Below are positions 1-5,528 of a stretch of DNA of 5,528 nucleotides, piece by piece; position 1 is the first letter of the stretch; each line of letters starts with the position of its first letter. Made by a program: the position numbers and the translations under genes. The notes beneath the pieces are model-generated. The model was not told the origin of the DNA, made no database searches, and was given only the letters and a program-made list of their open reading frames with translations. Origin of the DNA: an uncultured Oscillospiraceae bacterium (GTDB lineage Bacteria; Bacillota; Clostridia; Oscillospirales; Oscillospiraceae); the NCBI GenBank assembly GCA_900752445.1, contig CAADVN010000268.1, positions 1 to 5,528 on the forward strand, given 5' to 3'.

Positions 1-163
1 CCGGGCGCGGGGGCCTCCCCGGGGGGAGCCGCTGGTGCGGCGGGTCGGCGGCTGGGATGATGAGCATTTTGTCCGGCTCCAGCGCCTCGCAGGCCAGCCG
101 CGCCGCCCTCACATGCGCCGGGTGGGGCGGGTTGAAGCTCCCGCCGTAGACGGCTATCCTCAT
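1..163 (-). CDS. nadD: Nicotinate-nucleotide adenylyltransferase, N-terminal fragment (cut by window edge)
   Basis: NadD transfers AMP from ATP to nicotinate mononucleotide, giving deamido-NAD, a late cytosolic step of NAD synthesis. Only the first 54 codons are present. I translated them by hand: the protein opens MRIAVYGGSFNPPHPAHVRA, the nucleotidyltransferase phosphate-binding motif GG(S/T)F(D/N)PxHxxH, and continues with IIPAADPPHQ, the family's IPxxxPPHK-like substrate loop. The usual HxGH reads HPAH here, so both histidines remain but Gly is replaced by Ala. The ATG at 163-161 overlaps the yhbY stop as ATGA. The upstream sequence (GCGAAGCGGAA) is a poor Shine-Dalgarno, so translation probably depends on coupling to yhbY. 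In Firmicutes nadD commonly follows yhbY and precedes yqeK and rsfS, which would lie off the left edge. Identity is firm; nothing can be said about the C-terminal half. Confidence 0.9.
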   Translation of the reverse strand, partial: MRIAVYGGSFNPPHPAHVRAARLACEALEPDKMLIIPAADPPHQRLPPGRPPRP

Positions 164-468
164 TTCCGCTTCGCCGCCTTGGGCAGCTCTATCTTCGGCT
201 CGGCCTCGTTGCGCTTGTAGAGCACGAACTTGCTGCCTATGACCTGCACCTGCTCGGCCCGGCAGCGCTCCGCGAGCACCTCTATGGCCTCCTTCGCCGT
301 CAGCATCGAGTTTTCCAGCACGCGGCCCTTCACGAGCTCGCGCGCCCGCAGCGCGTCCGAGAGCGCCGCCGTCGTATTCTCCGTTATCCCGTCCTTGCCT
401 ATCTGGAGGATGGTGTCCTCCTTCGCGGCCAGCCCGCGCAGATAGGCCCTCTGCTTACTTGTCAGCAT
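160..468 (-). CDS. yhbY: YhbY family ribosome assembly RNA-binding protein (CRM domain)
   Basis: This 102-residue protein is a single CRM domain, the family's normal size. It opens MLTSKQRAYLRGLA and carries the GxxG RNA-binding loop as GKDG at residues 24-27 (IGKDGIT). A helix around ALRARELVK (39-47) follows, then a final strand VQVIGSKFVLYKRN (74-87). The basic tail ends KAAKRK. Family members bind pre-50S particles and assist large-subunit assembly in the cytosol; that role is inferred from homology. The second loop residue pair is usually KG rather than KD. The ATG at 468 lies inside the 3' end of rdgB (14 bp overlap) and has a good AAGGAG seven bases upstream. The stop overlaps the nadD start as ATGA. 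The gene is very probably co-transcribed with both neighbours. Confidence 0.95.
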   Translation of the reverse strand: MLTSKQRAYLRGLAAKEDTILQIGKDGITENTTAALSDALRARELVKGRVLENSMLTAKEAIEVLAERCRAEQVQVIGSKFVLYKRNEAEPKIELPKAAKRK

Positions 469-1054
469 CGCAATACTCCTTCAGCACCTTCGCAAACTCC
501 CTCAGAGCCCTGCCCCGGTGCGAGACTTTGTTCTTTTCCTCGTGCGTCATTTCGGCCATCGTGCGCTCCTCGCCCTCGTATATGAACATGGCGTCGTAGC
601 CGAAACCGTTTTCGCCCTTCATATAGGTCGCTATCCTGCCCTCGCAGGTGCCGCGGGCGCGGAGAACGTCCCCGTTCGGGAACACGCAGCATATGGCTGA
701 GACGAACCTGGCCTCACGATGTTCCACGCCTTCGAGCTTCTTCATGAGGAATTTCCGCCTGTCGAGGTCGGAATCCTCGTGGTTGCCGGTATATCTCGCG
801 CTGTGCACGCCCGGCTCGCCGCCCAGGGCGTCCACCTCGAGGCCCGAGTCGTCGGAGACGGCGGGCAGGCCCGTGGCTTTCATCGCGGCCTCGGCCTTGA
901 GGAAGGCGTTTTCCTCAAAGGTGTCGCCGGTCTCGTCCACCTCGAAGTCGCAGCCGGCCTCGCGCTGGGGTATGACCTCTATGCCCGTGCCGGCGAGTAT
1001 CTCGCGGAACTCCACGACCTTGCCCTTATTGTTCGACGCAAGTATCAGCTTCAT
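455..1054 (-). CDS. rdgB: XTP/dITP diphosphatase (non-canonical purine NTP pyrophosphatase, HAM1/RdgB family)
   Basis: RdgB hydrolyses deaminated purine nucleotides (dITP, XTP, ITP) to monophosphate and pyrophosphate, keeping them out of DNA and RNA. The 199 residues match the family length. Visible motifs in order are SNNKGKVVEF at 7-16 (nucleotide/phosphate-binding start), TFEENAFLKA at 45-54 (metal-binding glutamates), SDDSGLEVDALGGEPGVHSARY at 67-88 with the presumed catalytic Asp69, GFGYDAMF at 150-157, and SHRGRAL at 178-184 (base recognition). The usual GFGYDP reads GFGYDA, a mild departure. The ATG at 1054 overlaps the ftsY stop as ATGA, with CGGAGG ten bases upstream inside ftsY. The 3' end overlaps yhbY by 14 bp. 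Pairing with yhbY and ftsY is an operon arrangement; I see no functional link beyond shared expression. Confidence 0.96.
   Translation of the reverse strand: MKLILASNNKGKVVEFREILAGTGIEVIPQREAGCDFEVDETGDTFEENAFLKAEAAMKATGLPAVSDDSGLEVDALGGEPGVHSARYTGNHEDSDLDRRKFLMKKLEGVEHREARFVSAICCVFPNGDVLRARGTCEGRIATYMKGENGFGYDAMFIYEGEERTMAEMTHEEKNKVSHRGRALREFAKVLKEYCDADK
475..481 (-). promoter_or_regulatory. Ribosome binding site of yhbY
   Basis: On the minus strand this reads AAGGAGT. The AAGGAG core ends seven bases before the yhbY ATG at 468. It lies within the last codons of rdgB and supports the chosen start despite the overlap. Confidence 0.8.
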
Positions 1055-1947
1055 GACAGCAGCGCCTCCGAGAAGGACTTCGGCTCGAAGGGCATGAGGT
1101 CGTCCACGCCCTCGCCCACGCCGATGAACTTGACGGGCAGGCCCATGTCTTTCGCTATGGCGAAGACGATGCCGCCGCGCGCCGTGCCGTCGAGCTTCGT
1201 GAGCACTATGCCCGTGAGCTGGGCGGTCTCGGCGAACTGCTTTATCTGTATGAGCCCGTTCTGGCCCGTCACCGCGTCGAGCACGGCGAGGGTCTCGACG
1301 TCCGCCTCGGGCAGCTCTCTTGTGATTATCCGGCGTATCTTGGCGAGCTCGTTCATGAGGTTAGCCTTGTTGTGCAGCCGGCCCGCGGTGTCGATGATGA
1401 CGATGTCCGTGCCCCGGGCCTTTGCGGCGGAGATGGCGTCAAAGACCACGGCGCCGGGGTCTGAGCCCTCGCCGTGCTTCACTATCTCGGCGCCGGAGCG
1501 CTCGGCCCAGACCGTGAGCTGTTCAGCCGCCGCCGCGCGGAAGGTGTCGCCGGCCGCGAGCAGCACCTTCTTGCCCTCGGCGGTATACTTCGCCGCGAGC
1601 TTGCCTATGGTCGTGGTCTTGCCCACGCCGTTCACGCCCACCATCAGGATGACGGAGGGCTTGGTGTCGAGCTTCAGCTCAAAGCTGCCGACGCTCAATA
1701 GCTCCGTGAGTATGTCCACGAGCGCGCCTCGTATCTCGGCCTTGCCGATGAGCCCCTCGTCGCGCACCTTTTCCCTGAGCGCCGATACCGCCTTGAAGGC
1801 CGTGTCCGCGCCCGAGTCGGCGACTATGAGCGCCTCCTCCAGCTCGTCGTAGAACTCCTCGTTCTCGCCGGTGAACTCCGCGAAAACGCCGCCCATCTGA
1901 CGCCGGGTCTTCTCGAGCCCGGCCTTTATCTTGTCGAAGAATCCCAT
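1051..1947 (-). CDS. ftsY: Signal recognition particle receptor FtsY (SRP-docking GTPase)
   Basis: FtsY receives ribosome-SRP complexes at the membrane. Its GTPase pairs with Ffh and hands nascent membrane proteins to the Sec translocon. The 298 residues are a minimal form: an amphipathic N-terminal segment (GFFDKIKAGLEKT, 2-14) leads directly into the N domain (about 20-90), without the long acidic A domain of the E. coli protein. The G domain shows GVNGVGKTTTIGKLA (104-118, P-loop), DTFRAAAAEQL (134-144), DTAGR (186-190), TKLDGTARGG (250-259) and GVGEGVDDLMPF (276-287), all characteristic of SRP GTPases. I chose the ATG at 1947 because GFFDKIK is the classic FtsY opening and AGAGGAGG sits ten bases before it; the frame stays open further upstream only inside smc. 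The gene overlaps the smc end by 22 bp and rdgB by 4 bp. Confidence 0.97.
   Translation of the reverse strand: MGFFDKIKAGLEKTRRQMGGVFAEFTGENEEFYDELEEALIVADSGADTAFKAVSALREKVRDEGLIGKAEIRGALVDILTELLSVGSFELKLDTKPSVILMVGVNGVGKTTTIGKLAAKYTAEGKKVLLAAGDTFRAAAAEQLTVWAERSGAEIVKHGEGSDPGAVVFDAISAAKARGTDIVIIDTAGRLHNKANLMNELAKIRRIITRELPEADVETLAVLDAVTGQNGLIQIKQFAETAQLTGIVLTKLDGTARGGIVFAIAKDMGLPVKFIGVGEGVDDLMPFEPKSFSEALLS
1065..1070 (-). promoter_or_regulatory. Ribosome binding site of rdgB
   Basis: On the minus strand this reads CGGAGG, ten bases before the rdgB ATG at 1054 and inside the ftsY coding sequence. With the ATGA stop/start overlap it indicates translational coupling plus independent initiation. 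Confidence 0.75.
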
Positions 1948-4900
1948 TCCTGACTGGCCTCCTCTGTGTGTTTCTCGGCCTCTTCCAGGTCCAGCTCTAT
2001 GACCTTGGAGACGCCCTTTTCCTGCATCGTCACGCCGTAGAGGAAGTCGGCCTCCTCCATCGTGCCGCGCCTGTGGGTTATGACTATGAACTGCGTCCTG
2101 CCGGATATCTTCCGCATGTGTTCGGCGAATCTTATGACGTTGGCCTCGTCCAGCGCCGCCTCTATCTCGTCCATGACGCAAAACGGCGTGGGCCGCACCT
2201 TGATGATGGCAAAGTACAGCGCTATGGCCACGAAGGCCGTCTCGCCGCCCGAGAGCAGCGACAGCGTAGTGAGCGCCTTGCCGGGCGGCTGCACCTTGAT
2301 GTCGATGTCGCAGCTGAGCACGTCCTCGCCCGGCTCGAGCGTGAGCTCCGCCTTGCCGCCGCCGAAGAGCTCCGTGAAGGTCTCGCCGAAGCTCTCGTTT
2401 ATCGCGGTGAACTCGCGGGTAAATATACTTCTCATTTCCCCGGTTATGTCGGAAATTATACCCAGCAGCTCATTTTTCGCCTTCTCCACGTCGTCACGCT
2501 GCGAGGCGAGGAACTCATAGCGCTCGCTCACCCTGGCGTACTCGTCTATGGCGCCGAGGTTCGGCGTGCCGAGGGCCGACATCTCCTTTTTGAGCTCGGC
2601 GATGCGCCGGTTCGACTTCGCCGCGCTCTCGACGGGCCGCCGCACGGCCTGGGCCGCGCTGTGGCTCAGCTCGTAGCCGTCCCAGAGCTTGTCCAAGAGC
2701 TGCTTTTCCTCCATCTCGGCGGAGAGCTTCTTCTGCTCGAACCTCGCGCAGGCGCGCTCCATGTCGAGGAGGGCGTTGTTCTTCTCCTGCACGGCCCTGT
2801 CGGTCTTCGTGCGCTCGCCCTCGACCTCGAGCTTCTTGCGCGTCGCGGCCTCTATCTCCGCTTTTATCCCCGCCGCGCCCTCGCGCAGTTCGGCTATCCT
2901 CCGCTCGCGCTCGGAAAGCTCGCGCTTTGCGCTCTCCGCCCCGGCCTCCATGTCCGCGAGGGCCTTCGCCCGCGTCTCGCTGTCGCCGGATATGCCCCTT
3001 CTGAGCAGCTCGAGCTGCGCGGCCGCGTTCTCCGTCGTGCGCCGCTCGGCCTTGAGCGAGGCCAGCTCGTTATTTATGTTCTGAAGCTCGCCCGCCGCGA
3101 CGTCGAGCTCGTACCGCGCGGAGGCCAGCTCGCGCTTGGACTCCTCGGCCCTCGCCGCCAGCTCGTCCCGACGCTTTGCCAGCCTGCCTCGGCCTGCCTG
3201 CAATCTCTCCAGCTCGGCCCGGCGCGAGAGTATGCCCGCGTTCTTAGCCGCGCTGCCGCCCGTCATCGAGCCGCCGGAGTGTATGAGCTGCCCGTCGAGC
3301 GTGACGATGCGCAGCCTGCCGCCGTTTTTCCTCGAGATGGCCACGGCGTCGGAGAGCGTCTCGGCCACCAGCGTGCGGCCCAGGAGGTTTTCAAATATGT
3401 TCGTATACCGCACATCGAAGCTCACGAGCTCCACCGCGAGGCCCAGGCAGCCCTCGTCCTCCGAGGGCACCCGCTCGAGCCTGCCGCCGCGTATGACGTC
3501 GAGGGGCAGGAAGGTGGCCCGGCCCGCGTCGCGGCGCTTCAGGAGCTCTATTGCCCTTTTGCCGTCGTCCTGCGTGTCCACGACGACGTTCTGGATGGCC
3601 GCGCCCAGCGCGGTCTCTATGGCAAGCGTGCACCTCTCGTCCGCGCGCACCAGCTCCGCCACGGTGCCGTGTACGCCCCGGAGCGTACCGCGCCTTGCCT
3701 CGCGCATGACGGCCTTCACCGCGCCGGCAAAGCCCTCGTATTCCTTTTCCATCTCGGAGAGCATGGCGATGCGCGAGTCGGCGCTCCTGAGCTCGACTAT
3801 CTGCTTTGTGAGCGCGTCGTTCAGCTCCGCGGCCTCGCGCTCGCGGTTTTCTATGCGCAGCCTGCGCCCGTCCATGACGTTCCTGGCGGACGCGGCGTCG
3901 GCCTCGAGCGTCTTCTCCCGCGCGGCTATCTCGTCCATGCGCGCGCGGTGCTCGTCTATCTGCTTTGCGATGCCCTCGGCGCGCTCCGTCTGCTCGGAGA
4001 GCTCGCCGCGCATACGCTCGGCGCTCTGGCGGCTGTTTTCTATGCTGTTTCGCAGCACGGCGGCCTCGGCCTCTGCCTGCGAGACCTTTGCCTCGGCCTC
4101 GGACAATCTCTGGCGCTGCTGCTCGGCCTCCACGTCCTTCTGCCGCATACGCTCGGCCAGGGCCTCGCTCCTGGAATACAGCGCCTCGAGCTCGCGCCTT
4201 GCGGCGTCGAGCCCGCTCTTTGCCGTCTCGTAGTCGTTCACTATGGCCTGGGACTGCTCGCGCAGCCTGTCGAGCGCGTCCATCCACGCGCTGACCTCCT
4301 CGACCCGGAGCTCGTCGCGCAGGGCGAGGTATTTTTTCGCGACCTCGGCCTGCTCCCTGAGCGGGCCGACCTGGAGCTCCAGCTCGTCTATCTTGTCGTT
4401 TATGCGCAGGAGGTTCTCATCCGTCCTGGCGAGGCGGCGCTCGGCCTCCTCCTTGCGGTAGCGGTAGCGCGAGATGCCGGCGGCCTCCTCGAGCACCTCG
4501 CGGCGCTCGGCGCTCTTGCCGTTTACGATCTCGGCGATGCGGCCCTGGCCGATGATGGAGTACCCGTCGCGCCCGAGGCCGGTGTCCATGAGCAGCTCGT
4601 TCACGTCGCGCAGGCGCACCTGCTCGCGGTTTATGTAATACTCGCTCTCGCCCGAGCGGTAGTAGCGCCGGGTGATGGTGACCTCGTCCGAATCGATGCC
4701 GAGGATGCCGGCGGAGTTGTCGATGACGAGCGAGACCTGGGCAAAGCCCATGGCGCCGCGCTTTACCGTGCCGCCGAAGATGACGTCCTGCATCTTGCCG
4801 CCGCGCAGGGTCTTGGAGCTCTGCTCGCCCATGACCCAGAGTATGGCGTCGGAAATATTCGATTTGCCGGAGCCGTTCGGCCCTACGATGGCTGTTATCT

Positions 4901-4979
4901 CCCGCTCGAAGGTCAGCCGGGTCTTCTCCGGGAAGGACTTAAAGCCCTGGATCTCCAATGCCCTCAGATACAAGCTCAT
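1926..4979 (-). CDS. smc: Chromosome segregation/condensation protein SMC, short-armed
   Basis: SMC is the ATPase core of bacterial condensin. It dimerises through its hinge, and with ScpA/ScpB (not in this window) it loads near the origin and aligns the chromosome arms. Reading from ATG 4979 gives 1017 residues. The N-terminal head has Walker A GPNGSGKS (33-40) and MGEQ (50-53). A first coiled coil runs from about 165 to 420, and the hinge from about 420 to 580 (GVHGTVAEL near 435; HSGGSMTGG near 566-574). The second coiled coil returns to the C-terminal head, with signature LSGGE (909-913), Walker B FCVMDE (933-938, catalytic Glu938), D-loop AALD and switch His969. SMC proteins are usually near 1180 residues; the arms account for the difference. 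Family proteins often begin M-(Y/F)-L-K/R, so TTG 4973 (MYLRALEIQ) is a serious alternative start. A longer reading from 5051 is rejected because it begins in the promoter. A promoter lies directly upstream; ftsY overlaps the 3' end by 22 bp. Confidence 0.97.
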   Translation of the reverse strand: MSLYLRALEIQGFKSFPEKTRLTFEREITAIVGPNGSGKSNISDAILWVMGEQSSKTLRGGKMQDVIFGGTVKRGAMGFAQVSLVIDNSAGILGIDSDEVTITRRYYRSGESEYYINREQVRLRDVNELLMDTGLGRDGYSIIGQGRIAEIVNGKSAERREVLEEAAGISRYRYRKEEAERRLARTDENLLRINDKIDELELQVGPLREQAEVAKKYLALRDELRVEEVSAWMDALDRLREQSQAIVNDYETAKSGLDAARRELEALYSRSEALAERMRQKDVEAEQQRQRLSEAEAKVSQAEAEAAVLRNSIENSRQSAERMRGELSEQTERAEGIAKQIDEHRARMDEIAAREKTLEADAASARNVMDGRRLRIENREREAAELNDALTKQIVELRSADSRIAMLSEMEKEYEGFAGAVKAVMREARRGTLRGVHGTVAELVRADERCTLAIETALGAAIQNVVVDTQDDGKRAIELLKRRDAGRATFLPLDVIRGGRLERVPSEDEGCLGLAVELVSFDVRYTNIFENLLGRTLVAETLSDAVAISRKNGGRLRIVTLDGQLIHSGGSMTGGSAAKNAGILSRRAELERLQAGRGRLAKRRDELAARAEESKRELASARYELDVAAGELQNINNELASLKAERRTTENAAAQLELLRRGISGDSETRAKALADMEAGAESAKRELSERERRIAELREGAAGIKAEIEAATRKKLEVEGERTKTDRAVQEKNNALLDMERACARFEQKKLSAEMEEKQLLDKLWDGYELSHSAAQAVRRPVESAAKSNRRIAELKKEMSALGTPNLGAIDEYARVSERYEFLASQRDDVEKAKNELLGIISDITGEMRSIFTREFTAINESFGETFTELFGGGKAELTLEPGEDVLSCDIDIKVQPPGKALTTLSLLSGGETAFVAIALYFAIIKVRPTPFCVMDEIEAALDEANVIRFAEHMRKISGRTQFIVITHRRGTMEEADFLYGVTMQEKGVSKVIELDLEEAEKHTEEASQEWDSSTR
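1958..1965 (-). promoter_or_regulatory. Ribosome binding site of ftsY
   Basis: On the minus strand this reads AGAGGAGG, a near-perfect anti-16S match ending ten bases before the ftsY ATG at 1947, inside the 3' end of smc. It fixes the ftsY start at GFFDKIK rather than at any codon further upstream in the open frame. Confidence 0.8.
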
Positions 4980-4981
4980 TA

Positions 4982-4986
4982 CCTCT
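4982..4986 (-). promoter_or_regulatory. Putative ribosome binding site of smc (decides between two starts)
   Basis: On the minus strand this reads AGAGG. Only two bases separate it from ATG 4979, which is unusually tight, whereas eight bases separate it from the in-frame TTG at 4973, a normal spacing. The site is the only purine-rich Shine-Dalgarno candidate in the leader. Confidence 0.6.
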
Positions 4987-5022
4987 AACAGCAGTCTGGC
5001 CCGCGACAAAGGCAGGCAAAAT

Positions 5023-5051
5023 ATTATATTACAGCCGCGCACATTTTGCAA
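5023..5051 (-). promoter_or_regulatory. Sigma-A type promoter of the smc operon
   Basis: Minus-strand TTGCAA (5051-5046, four of six matches to TTGACA) is followed by exactly 17 bases and then a perfect TATAAT (5028-5023). Transcription would start near 5016, leaving a leader of about 37 bases before the smc start. The AT-rich box stands out in GC-rich surroundings. It lies downstream of the terminator of the preceding gene, so it is likely the main promoter for smc-ftsY-rdgB-yhbY-nadD. Predicted from sequence only. Confidence 0.75.
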
Positions 5052-5066
5052 TCACAATAATTGCGA
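5046..5066. repeat. Imperfect dyad overlapping the -35 box of the smc promoter
   Basis: On the plus strand TTGCAAT (5046-5052) and ATTGCGA (5060-5066) form 7-base inverted arms with six of seven complementary positions and a 7-base AT-rich spacer. The spacing of about one and a half helical turns and the overlap with the -35 box fit an operator for a dimeric repressor. I cannot name a regulator, and a dyad this small can arise by chance. Confidence 0.3.
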
Positions 5067-5082
5067 CATACGTCCCGGCCGG

Positions 5083-5112
5083 CAAAGGCTCCCCTGCGCA
5101 AGGGAGGCTTTG
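5083..5112. repeat. Intergenic inverted repeat (hairpin) with no T-tract
   Basis: The plus strand CAAAGGCTCCC (5083-5093) pairs with GGGAGGCTTTG (5102-5112) at ten of eleven positions; the single mismatch is G5088/G5107. Inner bases T5095-A5100 and G5096-C5099 can also pair. No run of T follows in either direction, so it is not a standard terminator. Its CTCCC...GGGAG core with a TGCGCAA loop recalls short palindromic intergenic repeats I associate with GC-rich clostridial genomes, but this is recollection and copy number cannot be judged from one window. Confidence 0.55.
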
Positions 5113-5142
5113 AGCGCATCCATAAATCCTCGCCCCGCGCGC

Positions 5143-5172
5143 AAAAACGGAGCGCGCCGGTGCCCGCTCCGT
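5143..5172 (-). terminator. Rho-independent terminator of the radical SAM gene
   Basis: On the minus strand ACGGAGCG (5172-5165), a 10-base loop (5164-5155) and CGCTCCGT (5154-5147) form a perfect 8-bp GC-rich stem, followed directly by further T residues (5146-5143). The first stem base is the last base of the TGA stop codon, so termination is immediate. It separates the radical SAM transcript from the smc operon. Confidence 0.85.
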
Positions 5173-5528
5173 CAGGTCGATATTCTCGCGTGTTCTGTCT
5201 CCGCCGGGCGCAGCGTCAGGCCGCGCAGCCCGTACCTCTCACGCAGGTACTCCCGGTTCGCGCCGTGCTGGCCCGTATACTGGCTCAGGAGCCTTCCCGG
5301 CACCTCGACCGTCACAGCCGCGCCCGCAGGCACGCCCTCGAGCAGCGCCTCGAGCTCGCCGCGCCTTATCCGCGCCTTCACAAGCTCGCCCAGCGCCGGG
5401 TGATACGCCCCGCCGAGCGCGTCCCCGCCCGAAAGCTCGTCCGTCGGGTTCAGGCCCAACCGTATGACCGGTATCCCCGCCGCCTCCAACACCGGCAGGA
5501 TGCCCGGCCCCAACACACCCGCCGGCTC
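5172..5528 (-). CDS. Elp3-like radical SAM protein, C-terminal fragment (cut by window edge)
   Basis: The frame is open to the right edge, giving the last 118 residues (beginning EPAGVLGPGILPVL) and a TGA at 5174-5172. The segment EAAGIPVIRLGLNPTDEL, then GGAYHPALGELV, resembles the C-terminal part of the Elp3-like radical SAM proteins often encoded next to rnc and smc in Firmicutes. A later part (RLLSQYTGQHGANREYLRER) fits the small variable terminal region of those proteins. The catalytic CxxxCxxC cluster motif would be upstream and is not in view, so radical SAM activity is inferred. The GTG at 5516 is internal, not a start. The physiological substrate of this bacterial group is not established to my knowledge. 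It ends in its own terminator and so is transcriptionally separate from smc. Confidence 0.72.
   Translation of the reverse strand, partial: EPAGVLGPGILPVLEAAGIPVIRLGLNPTDELSGGDALGGAYHPALGELVKARIRRGELEALLEGVPAGAAVTVEVPGRLLSQYTGQHGANREYLRERYGLRGLTLRPAETEHARIST

Noticed and set aside
719..1852. A plus-strand open frame of 377 codons antisense to ftsY and rdgB
   Set aside because: Same cause: it mirrors two intact, well-recognised minus-strand genes, and its product is a low-complexity Ser/Ala-rich sequence.
3391..4287. A minus-strand Arg/Ala-rich open frame of 298 codons within smc
   Set aside because: It is a shifted frame of the SMC coiled coil. The smc frame is continuous through it with normal heptad-like sequence, so there is no frameshift to explain.
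1968..4988. A plus-strand open frame of 1006 codons antisense to the whole of smc
   Set aside because: It is a composition effect of GC-rich coding DNA: the opposite frame rarely meets a stop. Its product is a Leu/Ala/Arg-rich sequence without recognisable domains, while the minus strand encodes a complete SMC with every catalytic motif.
4980..5051. A 24-residue N-terminal extension of SMC from ATG 5051
   Set aside because: That ATG overlaps the -35 box and lies upstream of the predicted transcript start. The extension (MQNVRGCNIIFCLPL...) matches nothing at the SMC N-terminus.
4980..5171. rnc (ribonuclease III), often found directly before smc in Firmicutes, as a missing or degraded gene here
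   Set aside because: The gap is only about 190 bases, contains no RNase III remnant, and has a clean terminator and promoter. In related Clostridia rnc commonly lies on the far side of the radical SAM gene, outside this window.
5172..5516. A separate small gene starting at GTG 5516
   Set aside because: The frame is open without a stop to the window edge, and the product reads as the C-terminal part of a larger radical SAM/Elp3-like protein.

Overview
The window is a compact stretch of housekeeping genes, all on the minus strand. It is GC-rich (roughly 60-65% by eye). Gene content and order (Elp3-like radical SAM gene, smc, ftsY, rdgB, yhbY, nadD) are typical of Firmicutes. The SMC C-terminal head, with its LSGGET/AFVAIALYFAI segment and DEIEAALDEAN, resembles GC-rich gut Clostridia (Oscillospiraceae-like). 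That placement is from memory of the families, not from a search. I see no mobile element, CRISPR array, tRNA or rRNA.

Layout, in the direction of transcription (right to left): (1) 5528-5172 is the C-terminal 118 residues of a radical SAM/Elp3-like protein, cut by the window edge. A rho-independent terminator overlaps its stop codon. (2) 5142-4980 is the only substantial non-coding stretch. It holds an imperfect hairpin, a dyad overlapping a -35 box, a good sigma-A type promoter (TTGCAA, 17 bp, TATAAT) and a short leader. (3) 4979-1926 is smc, the chromosome condensin, with unusually short coiled-coil arms (about 1017 residues in total). (4) 1947-1051 is ftsY, the SRP receptor. (5) 1054-455 is rdgB, a house-cleaning dITP/XTP pyrophosphatase. 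(6) 468-160 is yhbY, a CRM-domain ribosome assembly protein. (7) 163-1 is the N-terminus of nadD, NaMN adenylyltransferase, cut by the left edge.

The five genes from smc to nadD overlap end to start (22, 4, 14 and 4 bp), so they are almost certainly one translationally coupled operon driven by the promoter before smc. It joins chromosome segregation, membrane-protein targeting, nucleotide-pool cleaning, ribosome assembly and NAD synthesis. These are growth-linked but mechanistically separate functions.

I found no clear undescribed system. The points most worth a second look are the symmetrically shortened SMC arms, the uncertain smc start (ATG 4979 versus a better-spaced TTG 4973), the preference for the AUA isoleucine codon in GC-rich DNA, and the small regulatory-looking structures in front of smc.
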